Of a DNA stretch of 21,742 nucleotides, positions 1-9,134 are shown piece after piece (position 1 is the stretch's first letter; every line of letters begins with the position of its first letter). Position numbers and translations under genes: made by a program. The notes beneath the pieces are model-generated. The model saw only the letters and a list, made by a program, of their open reading frames with translations, was not told the origin of the DNA and searched no databases. The stretch comes from a virus: positions 1 to 21,742 of IMG/VR virus record IMGVR_UViG_3300021335_002125. One strand, written 5' to 3'.

Positions 1-13
1 ATTCATACCAAGA

Positions 14-820
14 TTAGGTTACATAACTAGAACTAGTAGTTTCATACTCATAAGTTTTAGAAATAGGAATTAAATATCCATGAGGTTCATCAATATGCTG
101 GGGTCCTTCCATTGGTCCCTTATCTGGGTGGATATGGTAAAATCCTATATAAGGTTTTCCAGTTAGTGAGCTTCTAAATTCAGTTCCATCTGTGTATAAA
201 TTTTCATTATCAGAATATTTAAATAATTGATCATATTTATTTTTAAAGTAAGATGATAAACCTTGGATTTGGTTTTCAGTTTCTACTCTTTTTACAGTAT
301 TTTTATTTACTGTGTAAGCGTTGGCCCTTTTACCTGTTATTACCCAAGGAAAAGTAAATGGGGAATATTGTTGATAACTAACATTTATATCTTGATTTTC
401 GTATCTTTCATATTCATCCTTACTAACTTCAATATATTTATTTTCATTTATTTTTTTTACAAAATATCTTTGAATTTCTCCTATATTATATTCTTCCTCT
501 GTTGGGACAGGGAATATTTGAATAGGTAAGGATGTTGGGGGAGGGATTGTATCCTCACCCTTAGCATAATAGTAATAATCATCAACTAAATAATAAGATT
601 GGGGTTTAAATTCTGATCCCGATCTTGAAGGAGTTATTTCGCTTACTTTATTTAGAATTAATAAATTGTTTGGTTTATCATTTGGGTTTCTACCCGTGTA
701 TACAGTTCCATCACCTACTATAAAATAATCTCCTATGTATGGTTTATTATCACTAGCATAAACATATTCCCCACCATTGGTGTATAAATTAGTTTTTATT
801 TGTGATTTAGGATAAAACAT
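14..820 (-). CDS. Putative virion/baseplate-associated protein with internal duplication, 268 aa
   Basis: I do not recognise a named family. The protein carries two related segments, at about residues 11-55 and 207-253. Both begin NLYT(N/D)G, continue through KPYIG, an aromatic Tyr and a glycine-rich turn, and end in a Leu-Ile strand. Between them is a Tyr- and Pro-rich region (YYLVDDYYYYAKG, IPPPTSLP). There is no signal peptide, membrane segment or catalytic motif. The ATG lies 2 nt after the stop of the large hub gene, so the two are almost certainly translated together, at the end of the baseplate operon. I infer a structural or baseplate-peripheral role from this position and from the repeated beta-rich motif, which I recall from other marine phage structural proteins. 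The stop codon TAA is at positions 14-16. Confidence 0.6.
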   Translation of the reverse strand: MFYPKSQIKTNLYTNGGEYVYASDNKPYIGDYFIVGDGTVYTGRNPNDKPNNLLILNKVSEITPSRSGSEFKPQSYYLVDDYYYYAKGEDTIPPPTSLPIQIFPVPTEEEYNIGEIQRYFVKKINENKYIEVSKDEYERYENQDINVSYQQYSPFTFPWVITGKRANAYTVNKNTVKRVETENQIQGLSSYFKNKYDQLFKYSDNENLYTDGTEFRSSLTGKPYIGFYHIHPDKGPMEGPQHIDEPHGYLIPISKTYEYETTSSSYVT

Positions 821-822
821 TA

Positions 823-3800
823 TTAAGAGTATTGATCATATCTTTTTAGAGATGAATTATAAATAGATAATTTATTATTGTATGTGGTTGTTCCTTTAGT
901 AAATTCTGCTTTTTTAGCTGGGCTCCACCATTTATTTATATAAGTAGTAGTCCAACTGTCTCCATTATCTCCATTAAATCCTTTAGATGTTATTCTATTT
1001 ACCATAAATTCTAAAAAAGCTTTATTATTTTCAAAAACAGCAAACTCTCTTAGTCTCTCAGCATCTTTTCTTACATATCTAGCTGTAATGTATTGGCTAG
1101 CACCCCATCTAATAGCTTTTCCACCACTTCTAACATCTGTTTGAACCCCAGCATAATTAAACCCACCTGCTGAACTAAATGCCTGTCCTTTTTTGCTTGC
1201 TTCTGCAAATAAAACTGCAAATACTGCTTTTGCTATATTAGGGGTAGTAATTGAATTCAAGGTTTGAACTGCTTCTTGATAAGGAAGTAGATTAGTTGTT
1301 GGGGGAGGATCAATAAGTGGTAATTCAGGATAAGAACTTACTACATTTCCACTTGAAGTAGAAGTAGTAGATGATGTTGAAGTGTTAGTAGGTAATGGTG
1401 ATGCCTTACTATTATCCTTAACAACTGAGGGGGTATTTTCTGTTGGGGTTGTTGATATTGTTGTGATATTCGTTTCCCAAATATTATTACTAATTTTATG
1501 ATCAACTCCTTTAATAATAAATTTTAAAGCACTAGGGTATGAAGAAGGGAGGAATTTTTGGTTTATTGAAATTTTATTATAAATTTTTATACCACTAATC
1601 CCTTCCATAGTAAGACCTAATTCAACAGGAATAAATCCACTTAAACTAGAATTAACTCCTCTTTTTTCAAATTCTAAAAGATTTAATTGTTGAATATAAC
1701 TTCTAAAAGTTTGTTGTCCAACTTTTAAAAAATCCCCTGTGTTTACATCCGCAACTTCTCCAGAATAATTACTATACCAAAACATAGCATCTTTTGGTGG
1801 GATTATTTTTTTAGTATATTCGATTATATTATCTTTCAAAAGTCCACCTCCACCTTCATCTCTATATTGGACAAAAGTTGCTAATCCAGTGTCACCTCCC
1901 CAAGCTCGAACAACATGTTGTAAATAACCTCCATACGAATTATTAAAATTGCTTGTGTGTACAAGTTCTCTACCTATTTGATTTGCAGCTAATCTTCTTC
2001 TACTTTGAAGAACTTCTACTCTTCTTACTACTTCATCTAATAAAGCAGCTAATCTTTGAGGGTTTGCTAAATCCTCAGCTGGGCCTTGGGCTTCATCTCC
2101 TGGTATGTATATATTAAATATGTTAGTTCCTTCCCATTTCCAATCATAATTGTTTGTTACCCCGTAAGAATCATAATCTAATTGACTTTCCCTAGAGTTA
2201 ATGTTTTCTAAATCCCATAAAAAAGCATCTTTTATTTTTTTTCTATTTATTTCTTGAGGGGTTAAATTTGTATCTGTAGTTGTTGGAGGATCTACAAACT
2301 TTTCTTCAAATCTATCTATAAGACCCTTATTCCAATTTTTATAAGGGATAGCATCAATATTTTTAGTAGAAGATCCTTCAGCAGTCTTAGATACTGTTAT
2401 CATTGACATTAATTTGGGAGTGATTTTAGTTTGAAATTTAAAATCTTTAACAAAGGTAGAAGAACCATTTGAGTTATAACCAAAAATTTCTAAAGGATAT
2501 TCTTTAGATGGGGATTTAGTTGAATCAAATCCTTTAATTGGGTTTTGTTCTAAAAAATATATAGTATTATCTTCTTTTATTGCAGGCTCTAGGTTAGTAA
2601 CCCCTCCAGTACATTCATTTATTCCATCACATATATTTTTCAAAAAATCAAATACACTTAAATTACCTTCATCATCTGTGCTATCATTTAATGCCTTACT
2701 GATAAAATCTAAATTTATATACATGTTCATCAACGATCCAGCTACTACTTCTGGATTGCCATCTACTTGATATGCAAATGCGTAAGTAGTATTTTTTATT
2801 TTAGTAGGATTATATGAGGATGGGGATTGTGTAAATTTTTTTTCAAAATTAGAATCAAACATAAATGAAAAAAAAGCCTTATCTATACTTAGGGGAAATA
2901 AATTATAAACATAATTACAAATGTTATTATCAGAATAATCTATTTGCAATAATTCTCCTTTAGCGTTGCCATTTACATATTCTCCTATAATTAAAGTTTG
3001 TAATTTTTGCAAAAATGTACGAAGTTTTACATAATATCTAGATGTAGGTGGTATTAATGGTCTAAGTAATTTCAAATTATCTCCTATTATATTAGGTAAA
3101 TATAAATAATTTTTATTACTAAAAGGAAAATCGGCTATAGTAAGCCCAACCCATTGTGATAATAAATTGCTTGATAAACTATCAATTATAGAACTATCTT
3201 CTGATTCTTCATAACCATCAAAAGTACTACTAAGTCTAGTTTCTATTTTTTTCTTTAGATTTTTTGCTTCATTTGAAGTTAGTGGTTTAGCAGGAATATT
3301 GGCTTTTAAAGATTCTATAATACTTCCTATAGATATTAAGTCTATTTTAATACTATAGCTAAGATCGTTATTTAATGTCCATGAAAAATTAGAAACTTTA
3401 CCAAAAAACCCTCCATAGTTTCCCTTATACTTATTTTGATAAAATGAAATTTTATTTAACATTTGTCTTTGAGTATAAGATTGACCATTAAACCAACTAT
3501 TTTCTATAATAGTAGATTGTGTATCCTTAACTTTAACATTAGGAGGTGAAGTAGACACATCAATGTCTTCAATATATTTATCCCAACCCCATTCTAACAT
3601 CATCATATAACCTAACCTTAAATAAAGGGTTTCAATTATTGTAAACTGAAATTTGTTATATACTTTTAAATTTACTGTTGCTTTTTTAATAGAGCCCCTA
3701 TTAACACTTTTTACTGATATATCTGTAATTCCTCCTACAGGTTGGAGACCTTTTGAATTTCCTCCTAATCCGCCATACATTTTACCTTGAGAATTAGCAA

Positions 3801-4182
3801 ATAAGCTATCTTTTCTCACTCCACTTCTGGGGGTAAATCCTGCATTTTTTCCATCTTGTGTTCTATTTGAAGTTTGAATTGTATTAAATAATACACCCTT
3901 TTTAGCTAAACCTGTTCCTTTTAAGCTTTCAAAATCACTTTCAGTAATATAACCCGATTCTTGAGATTGTAAATCTTTTAGTCTGTCTTCTCCAAAAGAG
4001 CCAGAAATAGAAACACTAGATGCCATTTTTATCCAAGCATTTCTATTATTCAAATAATTTAATACTTTAGGATCTCTACTAATAGAAGAAGCATTATACC
4101 CAGACCCATGCATTTTTTGCCTTAGGTCTATTTGTTTTAAAATTTCTTCATTAATTGGTTCTCCTATTAAATTCCCAGCCAT
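823..4182 (-). CDS. Large baseplate hub protein with C-terminal cell-wall hydrolase-like domain, 1119 aa
   Basis: This is the largest complete tail gene. Its N-terminal half contains the pattern of myovirus hub proteins (T4 gp27-like): a beta-rich stretch with NRGSIKKATVNLKVYNKFQF, then a hydrophobic segment rich in Met and Trp (LGYMMMLEWGWDKYIED, about residues 185-205). A Ser/Thr/Pro-rich linker at about 925-970 joins a C-terminal domain of about 150 residues. That domain contains LFAEASKKG, FNYAGVQTD, RWGASQYITARYVRKD and REFAVFENNKAFLEF. The arrangement recalls glucosaminidase/lysozyme-type domains, with the Glu of FAEAS as a candidate catalytic residue. I infer that the protein forms the central hub and helps breach peptidoglycan, combining the roles of T4 gp27 and the gp5 lysozyme. 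The start is ATG, 2 nt after the gp53-like stop (TAATTATG), consistent with coupling. Hub assignment is moderate; the hydrolase call is by pattern only. Confidence 0.7.
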   Translation of the reverse strand: MAGNLIGEPINEEILKQIDLRQKMHGSGYNASSISRDPKVLNYLNNRNAWIKMASSVSISGSFGEDRLKDLQSQESGYITESDFESLKGTGLAKKGVLFNTIQTSNRTQDGKNAGFTPRSGVRKDSLFANSQGKMYGGLGGNSKGLQPVGGITDISVKSVNRGSIKKATVNLKVYNKFQFTIIETLYLRLGYMMMLEWGWDKYIEDIDVSTSPPNVKVKDTQSTIIENSWFNGQSYTQRQMLNKISFYQNKYKGNYGGFFGKVSNFSWTLNNDLSYSIKIDLISIGSIIESLKANIPAKPLTSNEAKNLKKKIETRLSSTFDGYEESEDSSIIDSLSSNLLSQWVGLTIADFPFSNKNYLYLPNIIGDNLKLLRPLIPPTSRYYVKLRTFLQKLQTLIIGEYVNGNAKGELLQIDYSDNNICNYVYNLFPLSIDKAFFSFMFDSNFEKKFTQSPSSYNPTKIKNTTYAFAYQVDGNPEVVAGSLMNMYINLDFISKALNDSTDDEGNLSVFDFLKNICDGINECTGGVTNLEPAIKEDNTIYFLEQNPIKGFDSTKSPSKEYPLEIFGYNSNGSSTFVKDFKFQTKITPKLMSMITVSKTAEGSSTKNIDAIPYKNWNKGLIDRFEEKFVDPPTTTDTNLTPQEINRKKIKDAFLWDLENINSRESQLDYDSYGVTNNYDWKWEGTNIFNIYIPGDEAQGPAEDLANPQRLAALLDEVVRRVEVLQSRRRLAANQIGRELVHTSNFNNSYGGYLQHVVRAWGGDTGLATFVQYRDEGGGGLLKDNIIEYTKKIIPPKDAMFWYSNYSGEVADVNTGDFLKVGQQTFRSYIQQLNLLEFEKRGVNSSLSGFIPVELGLTMEGISGIKIYNKISINQKFLPSSYPSALKFIIKGVDHKISNNIWETNITTISTTPTENTPSVVKDNSKASPLPTNTSTSSTTSTSSGNVVSSYPELPLIDPPPTTNLLPYQEAVQTLNSITTPNIAKAVFAVLFAEASKKGQAFSSAGGFNYAGVQTDVRSGGKAIRWGASQYITARYVRKDAERLREFAVFENNKAFLEFMVNRITSKGFNGDNGDSWTTTYINKWWSPAKKAEFTKGTTTYNNKLSIYNSSLKRYDQYS

Positions 4183-4184
4183 AA

Positions 4185-4487
4185 TTAAATTCCATTTAAT
4201 CTATTATATTCAAGTATTATTTCTCCTATATTATTTGGGATTCTAATTTGAACTCCTATAGGTGGAAAAATTGAATTTTGTGGTAAATGGGGGTTAGCTG
4301 TTGATATAACCCACCACAAACTAGAATCACTATAATAAGTTTGGGCTAAAATGTCAAATCTATCTCCTTCATCTGTGTAAACGTAGATATCAGAAAAATC
4401 AATAGGAATATCAGGGTAGTTTGTTGTAGCTTTATACCTTTTTCCACCTACTGTACGAAGAGTTGCTATGTCAGAATATCTACTCAT
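4185..4487 (-). CDS. gp53-like baseplate wedge protein with LysM-type fold, 100 aa
   Basis: The protein matches the core of T4 gp53-type wedge proteins and the LysM-like gpX of P2. Residues about 33-85 read YVYTDEGDRFDILAQTYY, then SSLWWVISTANPH, a Pro/Gly turn and VQIRIPNN. That is the LysM plan: a strand, a helix with DxLAxxYY, a WWVI helix and a final strand with RIP. T4 gp53 is about 196 aa, so this is a short form holding little beyond the LysM unit. In the T4 family gp53 links wedge and hub in the baseplate. The ATG overlaps the stop of the upstream tail-junction gene by 8 nt, and the hub gene follows 2 nt after its stop, so the three are translated as a block. Confidence 0.8.
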   Translation of the reverse strand: MSRYSDIATLRTVGGKRYKATTNYPDIPIDFSDIYVYTDEGDRFDILAQTYYSDSSLWWVISTANPHLPQNSIFPPIGVQIRIPNNIGEIILEYNRLNGI

Positions 4488-6540
4488 TTACAAAATCTGT
4501 ATAATTGTTAGAAAAATTATTTGTTAAAGCAATATACCTTTGATCTCCATAAGTAGTTACTTTCCCTGTATTATCTGTGTCGCTATCTCCATATAAATTT
4601 TCTTGTATGGAAGGGACAAAACTATGAATAGGTATAAATTTAAATCCTGATACTTTTATTATCATTGGTAATTCTTTAACAGTATTATCTGCTTGAATAG
4701 GTTGTCCTAAATTAACTCCATTAAATGCTTGGCCCACTGCGTTTTGGGCAGCTGTTACGTTATCCCCAATTGCTATTTCCCATGGAGATTCTTGTGGTAC
4801 ATCATATGAAATTCCTTGCATTATTCCAACTTGTTTATAAAGATAACCTCCTACTGTTAATTCTATTAAGTTTCCTCTCATATACCCATCATCTGAGTAA
4901 GATGGGGCACATGAAGAAGCTAAATAATTTAATTTACGATACATTGGCATTAATTCCTCTTTAGACTGAGCTGCTACTGTCCAACCTAAATTAATACTTC
5001 TATCAAAACCCTGATATTTGTAAAGTTGTTCTGCTCTACCAGCAAAATTATCAGCTACCCATTCAGCACTATAACTATCACTAAAATTATCTAAAAATGC
5101 TCTAAAATGAATATAAGTTTTAAAAGAAGGATCATCATTATCTATTATTCCTATTCTAAATTTACATAAATCATTTATGGGTTTGCTTTTATCAACATCT
5201 TTAGATCTATATAAAGGTAAAGCTGTAATTTTATCTAAAGCTTCACCCGTACCTGTTACATACCTTGTTCTTGGTATTGTTTTATTACCAGGATCTCCTA
5301 AATTTACTCTACCCTCTAATCTAGAACTTTGATCTGTATAATCTAATGATATAATTCCCGGGTTTTTCTTTCTTTGTAATCTAAAATCTTGAAGAATAGT
5401 CGATCTATTATATACATTATTAGTACTTCCATTGCTTAAATTTTGATTAGAACCACTATAAGCATTTTGTATTTGGTTATAATCCATAGTTGTACCTAAT
5501 CCTAGTACGTTTTCTGGGGCTTGTGGATTGAAGGTACCTGGTTGGAAAACATTTGTTGAAAATAATCTTAATGCTCCTGTATCTAAATTATCTGTTTTAT
5601 ATTGATCTTCTATAACATTAATTCCTGTTAAATCTTCATAGATAGCGCTTACATTTTTACCATTGAAAATTTTAGCTCCTTGGAAATTAACTGAACGTCT
5701 TTTAAATACAGAATAATCAAAGTATCCAAAATCAACTTCAGTAGCAAAAAAGTTAGAATTAGTTAAACTAGGATTATTACGCCCAGTTCTATCCCTTGAC
5801 ATAAGGATATTAGTTTTTCCAACTCCTAATGTTGAACCAGGGCCACCAGAATAATTATATAAATTTACTTGATCCCCTAAATTAGAATTAATTTTACTAT
5901 CTAAAAATTGAATTAATCTACTTGAATTTACATTATTTTGTCTTTCAAATTGAGCTATTGTATCTAAATAAATAGGATTGGATAAAGGGAGTGAAATACC
6001 AAACCCAGTTGAAAAAACATTTCCTTGATTTACATTATTTGTTTCAGCAAAAGGATTAATTCCTTGTTTAAGTAAATGCCCTCCTAATGGGTTTACCGCA
6101 GCCTGTAGTAATGTAGAGGTTGGCAAGTAAATACCGTTATTTAACGCTAATCTATTAGGATCTCCAGTTATCTTTAAATTAAATGCACCTTGAGCTTTAA
6201 TATTGACCCCAGATCTAGAAAGTGCATTTTGTTTAATTGTAAACAAAAGACCATTTGGTGATTTTAAATCAGTCATCATTTTAGTTAACCTAGAAACATC
6301 TTGTGCTAATGCCCCTGGAAGTAATGATCCTCCTCTTAAAAGAAAATCTGCACCTTCTAAGAGTCCAGAAGAATCTAAGCCAAAATCTCTATCACTAAAT
6401 GATCTTTTAGGTGTTGTTTTTAATTCATAGGGTTGGCCACTCGCATTAGTATTGCGAGAACCAGCTCCAAGTCTATCATATCCGTATTGTGGAGCTTTAT
6501 ATTCGGATAAATCCGTCCTTATTGTTAATAATCTAGACAA
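4480..6540 (-). CDS. Baseplate tail-tube junction protein (gp48/gp54-like), 686 aa, TTG start
   Basis: The C-terminal half, about residues 445-690, carries the recognisable domain: CKFRIGIIDNDDPSF, HFRAFLDNFSDSYSAEW, YKYQGFDRSINLGWTVAAQS, MYRKLNYLASSCAPSYSDD, GNLIELTVGGYLY and SPWEIAIG. This is the pattern of tail-tube-like proteins that cap the baseplate and nucleate tube growth (gp48/gp54 in T4). At 686 aa it is about twice the size of either T4 protein, with a Gly/Asn/Ser-rich N-terminal half that I do not recognise. The start is unusual. An in-frame TAA lies directly before a TTG at 6540, and the next Met is near residue 88, past a well-formed N-terminus, so TTG is the likely initiator. 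No Shine-Dalgarno is visible. The gene follows the 61-aa gene by 7 nt and overlaps the gp53-like gene. Confidence 0.72.
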   Translation of the reverse strand: MSRLLTIRTDLSEYKAPQYGYDRLGAGSRNTNASGQPYELKTTPKRSFSDRDFGLDSSGLLEGADFLLRGGSLLPGALAQDVSRLTKMMTDLKSPNGLLFTIKQNALSRSGVNIKAQGAFNLKITGDPNRLALNNGIYLPTSTLLQAAVNPLGGHLLKQGINPFAETNNVNQGNVFSTGFGISLPLSNPIYLDTIAQFERQNNVNSSRLIQFLDSKINSNLGDQVNLYNYSGGPGSTLGVGKTNILMSRDRTGRNNPSLTNSNFFATEVDFGYFDYSVFKRRSVNFQGAKIFNGKNVSAIYEDLTGINVIEDQYKTDNLDTGALRLFSTNVFQPGTFNPQAPENVLGLGTTMDYNQIQNAYSGSNQNLSNGSTNNVYNRSTILQDFRLQRKKNPGIISLDYTDQSSRLEGRVNLGDPGNKTIPRTRYVTGTGEALDKITALPLYRSKDVDKSKPINDLCKFRIGIIDNDDPSFKTYIHFRAFLDNFSDSYSAEWVADNFAGRAEQLYKYQGFDRSINLGWTVAAQSKEELMPMYRKLNYLASSCAPSYSDDGYMRGNLIELTVGGYLYKQVGIMQGISYDVPQESPWEIAIGDNVTAAQNAVGQAFNGVNLGQPIQADNTVKELPMIIKVSGFKFIPIHSFVPSIQENLYGDSDTDNTGKVTTYGDQRYIALTNNFSNNYTDFVNE

Positions 6541-6547
6541 TTATAGA

Positions 6548-6733
6548 TTATTGTACGTTACCTGTAGTATCTACTGCTCTTGGTGCTTCAGAAACATAAT
6601 CAACATACGTTCCTTTTGAGAATGTATTATTAACTGGAATTGTAGAACCATCTGTCAATGAAGACTTTGGTTGGTTACCTGTTAAAGGTGTTAATGTAGA
6701 TCCTTCTGTTTCTAATTTTTTAAGTAAAGGCAT
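6548..6733 (-). CDS. Small uncharacterised tail-operon protein, 61 aa
   Basis: I do not recognise this protein. It is hydrophilic, rich in Thr, Ser, Pro and Gly (LTPLTGNQPKSSLTDGSTIP), with no helix-forming run, membrane segment or Cys. It looks extended or disordered. It is supported as a gene by its own ATG, by a perfect copy of the late-promoter-like 13-mer 28 nt ahead, and by its place between the tape measure and the tail-junction gene, 7 nt from the latter. In T4-type operons this slot holds small hub or tape-associated proteins, so I infer a minor tail role without direct evidence. Confidence 0.6.
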   Translation of the reverse strand: MPLLKKLETEGSTLTPLTGNQPKSSLTDGSTIPVNNTFSKGTYVDYVSEAPRAVDTTGNVQ

Positions 6734-6759
6734 AATTTTAAATTTTAATAGTTAAACAT

Positions 6760-6773
6760 TTATTATAAATATT
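6760..6773 (-). promoter_or_regulatory. Late-promoter-like 13-mer before the 61-aa tail gene
   Basis: The sense (minus) strand reads AATATTTATAATAA, a perfect copy of the shared 13-mer with an embedded TATAAT. The TATAAT ends 28 nt before the ATG at 6733. The element sits in the short gap just after the tape-measure stop. No -35-like box is seen, as in T4-type late promoters that use a phage sigma factor. Confidence 0.5.
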
Positions 6774-6774
6774 A

Positions 6775-9108
6775 TTATTGTATAGAGAATGCACTCATAC
6801 CAGCTACCGTACCTACTTCAACTGAATCCATTTGTACTACAGGTGCTGGTTTTTTCATTAGTGCTTCTAATAACTCATTTGTTCTTTTTGATTCAGAATT
6901 ATCTGGCATTGATAATGCTCCTGCTGGGGAAGATAGAACATCATCTCCTTTACGGAATAAATTTGTACCTGCTATAACTGTATCTTTATTATTTAATGCA
7001 ATAGCACCTTCTGGTCCAAATAATGTTCTATTACCATACCCAGATGAATTTGATCCTGGAGACATTATATCATTACCTTTTGAAAGATATTGATATCCTA
7101 AGGTGGCTGCTGCTGCAGCAGCCGCAATACCTAAAACTGGTCCTATAAATGGAATTTTTGCTACAGAAGTAAATGCGGTCATTGCCATATCGGCAATTGC
7201 TTTTAATAAACCTTTGGTTTTAATAGCATTAATAGCATTTCCTATTATTAAACTAGTATTGTCATAACCCAATTTTAATAATGCTACAGCAGCTGATGCT
7301 TTTTCTTTTAAGAAAGTTTGGTTTTTTAAATATAAATAAGTTGTAGCTCCAGCTATTAAAGCATTCATTAAAGGAAGTGAGGAAGAAATATATTCAATTA
7401 TTTCTCCAAAAATATCCGCTACAAATCTTAAGGGAACTGCTAATACTTCAAAAGTTGTAGCTAAATATCCAATAGCGGGTACTAAAATATCTATTATAGG
7501 TGTAATAATTTGCATTAAAGGCCCTGCTATACTAACAAATAGTTCTTTTAATTTTTTAACTCCTTTATTTAAATTTTCCTGTACACTTGCTTGGGCTTTT
7601 AAATCATTTATACTTTCTTTTCCTAATTGTTTGGCAATTTCTTTCTGAGATAATCCTTGGGCTTCTAATTTTTCTATTTGCGCTTTCCTTAATTCATATT
7701 CTTCACCTGTAAGATTGCCAATTTGTTCTTGTATAAATAAAGATTTAGCTAATTCTTCTCTAGACATACCAACTGCATCAGCTAATGCTTGTTGTTGAAT
7801 TCTATTCATTTGGCCAAACTCAGCTGCTGATCCTGCTTGTTTAGCTATTTCCTCTGCGACTGTAGCTAAGTCATTATTTAATGCTGCTTGTCTTGCCTTT
7901 TCTAAATTAATATTTTTACCTAATAATAATTCAGCTTCTAATTCTTTTTCAATTGATGATTCAAAATCAAGTATACTATCAGCAATGCCTTCTACATTGC
8001 TTAATTCCATACCTAAAGCTTTAGCAGTTGAAACAGCATTTGCTAGTTCTTTTGTACTCATCCCTAATGATAAAGTTGTAGCTTTTGATACTTGACTAAT
8101 ATCTTTTAATACGTCTTTTTCATTTAAAGCTACTCCAAGCCTTTGACCCGTTAATCTAGCTTGAGCTAAAAGTTCTTTAGTATTTGTTTCTAAATCCCCT
8201 CCAGTTGCATCTGTAATAGATTTAATACCACTTAATTCATCATAAGTTAAACCCGCGGTTTTATTGAGTTTTTCAAATAAAATTAAGTTATCATCAATAG
8301 TTGTATTAAATATACCTAATTCACCATTAGAGGCCATTAAAGCTTCACCTAATCCTTTAGTAGTTATTGATAAAGCGCCTGATCTATTTGCAGCTTCTGA
8401 TAATTCATTTGTTAAATCAGATGCTTCAGAGACGCTTATGTTAAGATTTTTAGCTAATTCCCCATTCAACTTATCAACAGATGCTAAAGCATCAAGTATT
8501 CCTAATACTGTTAATTCTAATACTCTCATTGGAGTAATAACAGATTTTATTCCCCCACTTAATATTTTAGATAAAGTACCTGATTTATCAATTTTATCCG
8601 CTAAGCCGCCAGCATTTTCTTGAAGTAATTGAAATAGGGGTTTTGCTTTTTGTTTTGCAGCATTTTGTTCTTCCATGGCTTTGAGCATTTTTATCTCAAG
8701 GTCATACTGCTCTTTTAATTGAACTTTCATCTCCATAGTGTCGACTCCTAGTTCCTTACCCACCATCATAATTTTTTTAAGAGTAGCTACTCTTCTAACC
8801 TCGGCAGCATCCATTTTTTTCTTGATATCTGCTTCTACATTTACACCTTGTTTAATTTTTAATTGAAGTGCAATTGTCTCCTCTAAACCTGTGGTTGTTT
8901 TTTTAATGGAATTGGTTATATCTTTTTGGTAAGATTGTGCTACTTTTTTAGTTACTGTATCTAAACCATTCATTTGGTCGATAGCATCTTCTAAAGTAGT
9001 AGATATAGTAGCAGCTAAAGATTTAAAGGCATTGTCTAAAAAACCAACTTCATCAACTTGGTCTTTTAATAATTGTTGTCCTTTTTTTAATTCTTCGTTA
9101 GTAGGCAT
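6775..9108 (-). CDS. Tail tape measure protein, 777 aa
   Basis: This sets tail length and occupies the tail-tube lumen. The N-terminal 180 residues or so are alpha-helical and charged, with coiled-coil character (ADIKKKMDAAEVRRVATLKK, LKEQYDLEIKMLKAMEEQ). A long helical middle follows. Hydrophobic segments lie around residues 520-570 (MQIITPIIDILVPAIGYLAT) and again further on (IGPVLGIAAAAAAATLGYQY), typical of tape measures that insert in the membrane. The C-terminus has NRTLFGPEGAIALNNKDTVI, which I recall from marine phage tape measures. At about 1.5 angstrom per residue, a rule from other phages, the tail would be near 115 nm. The gene follows the gp51-like gene with a terminator and a late-promoter-like element between them, matching the usual order of chaperone then tape measure. 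Confidence 0.88.
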   Translation of the reverse strand: MPTNEELKKGQQLLKDQVDEVGFLDNAFKSLAATISTTLEDAIDQMNGLDTVTKKVAQSYQKDITNSIKKTTTGLEETIALQLKIKQGVNVEADIKKKMDAAEVRRVATLKKIMMVGKELGVDTMEMKVQLKEQYDLEIKMLKAMEEQNAAKQKAKPLFQLLQENAGGLADKIDKSGTLSKILSGGIKSVITPMRVLELTVLGILDALASVDKLNGELAKNLNISVSEASDLTNELSEAANRSGALSITTKGLGEALMASNGELGIFNTTIDDNLILFEKLNKTAGLTYDELSGIKSITDATGGDLETNTKELLAQARLTGQRLGVALNEKDVLKDISQVSKATTLSLGMSTKELANAVSTAKALGMELSNVEGIADSILDFESSIEKELEAELLLGKNINLEKARQAALNNDLATVAEEIAKQAGSAAEFGQMNRIQQQALADAVGMSREELAKSLFIQEQIGNLTGEEYELRKAQIEKLEAQGLSQKEIAKQLGKESINDLKAQASVQENLNKGVKKLKELFVSIAGPLMQIITPIIDILVPAIGYLATTFEVLAVPLRFVADIFGEIIEYISSSLPLMNALIAGATTYLYLKNQTFLKEKASAAVALLKLGYDNTSLIIGNAINAIKTKGLLKAIADMAMTAFTSVAKIPFIGPVLGIAAAAAAATLGYQYLSKGNDIMSPGSNSSGYGNRTLFGPEGAIALNNKDTVIAGTNLFRKGDDVLSSPAGALSMPDNSESKRTNELLEALMKKPAPVVQMDSVEVGTVAGMSAFSIQ

Positions 9109-9120
9109 TAAAAAAGTATT

Positions 9121-9133
9121 TTATTATAAATAT
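9121..9133 (-). promoter_or_regulatory. Late-promoter-like 13-mer before the tape measure gene
   Basis: The sense strand reads ATATTTATAATAA, a perfect copy. TATAAT ends 14 nt before the tape measure ATG (9108). It directly abuts the T-tract of the terminator at 9135-9162, so termination of the upstream unit and initiation of the next are back to back. Confidence 0.55.
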
Positions 9134-9134
9134 G

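Noticed and set aside
1-13. Possible next gene starting at an ATG on the minus strand at position 6
   Set aside because: Only two codons are visible, with no supporting signal; it cannot be assessed.
263-529. Plus-strand reading frame of 88 codons and similar plus-strand frames elsewhere (e.g. 4725-4964, 8264-8623, 11995-12366, 20590-20829)
   Set aside because: Each is antisense to a well-supported minus-strand gene, has low-complexity or hydrophobic translation typical of shadow frames, and lacks its own upstream signals.
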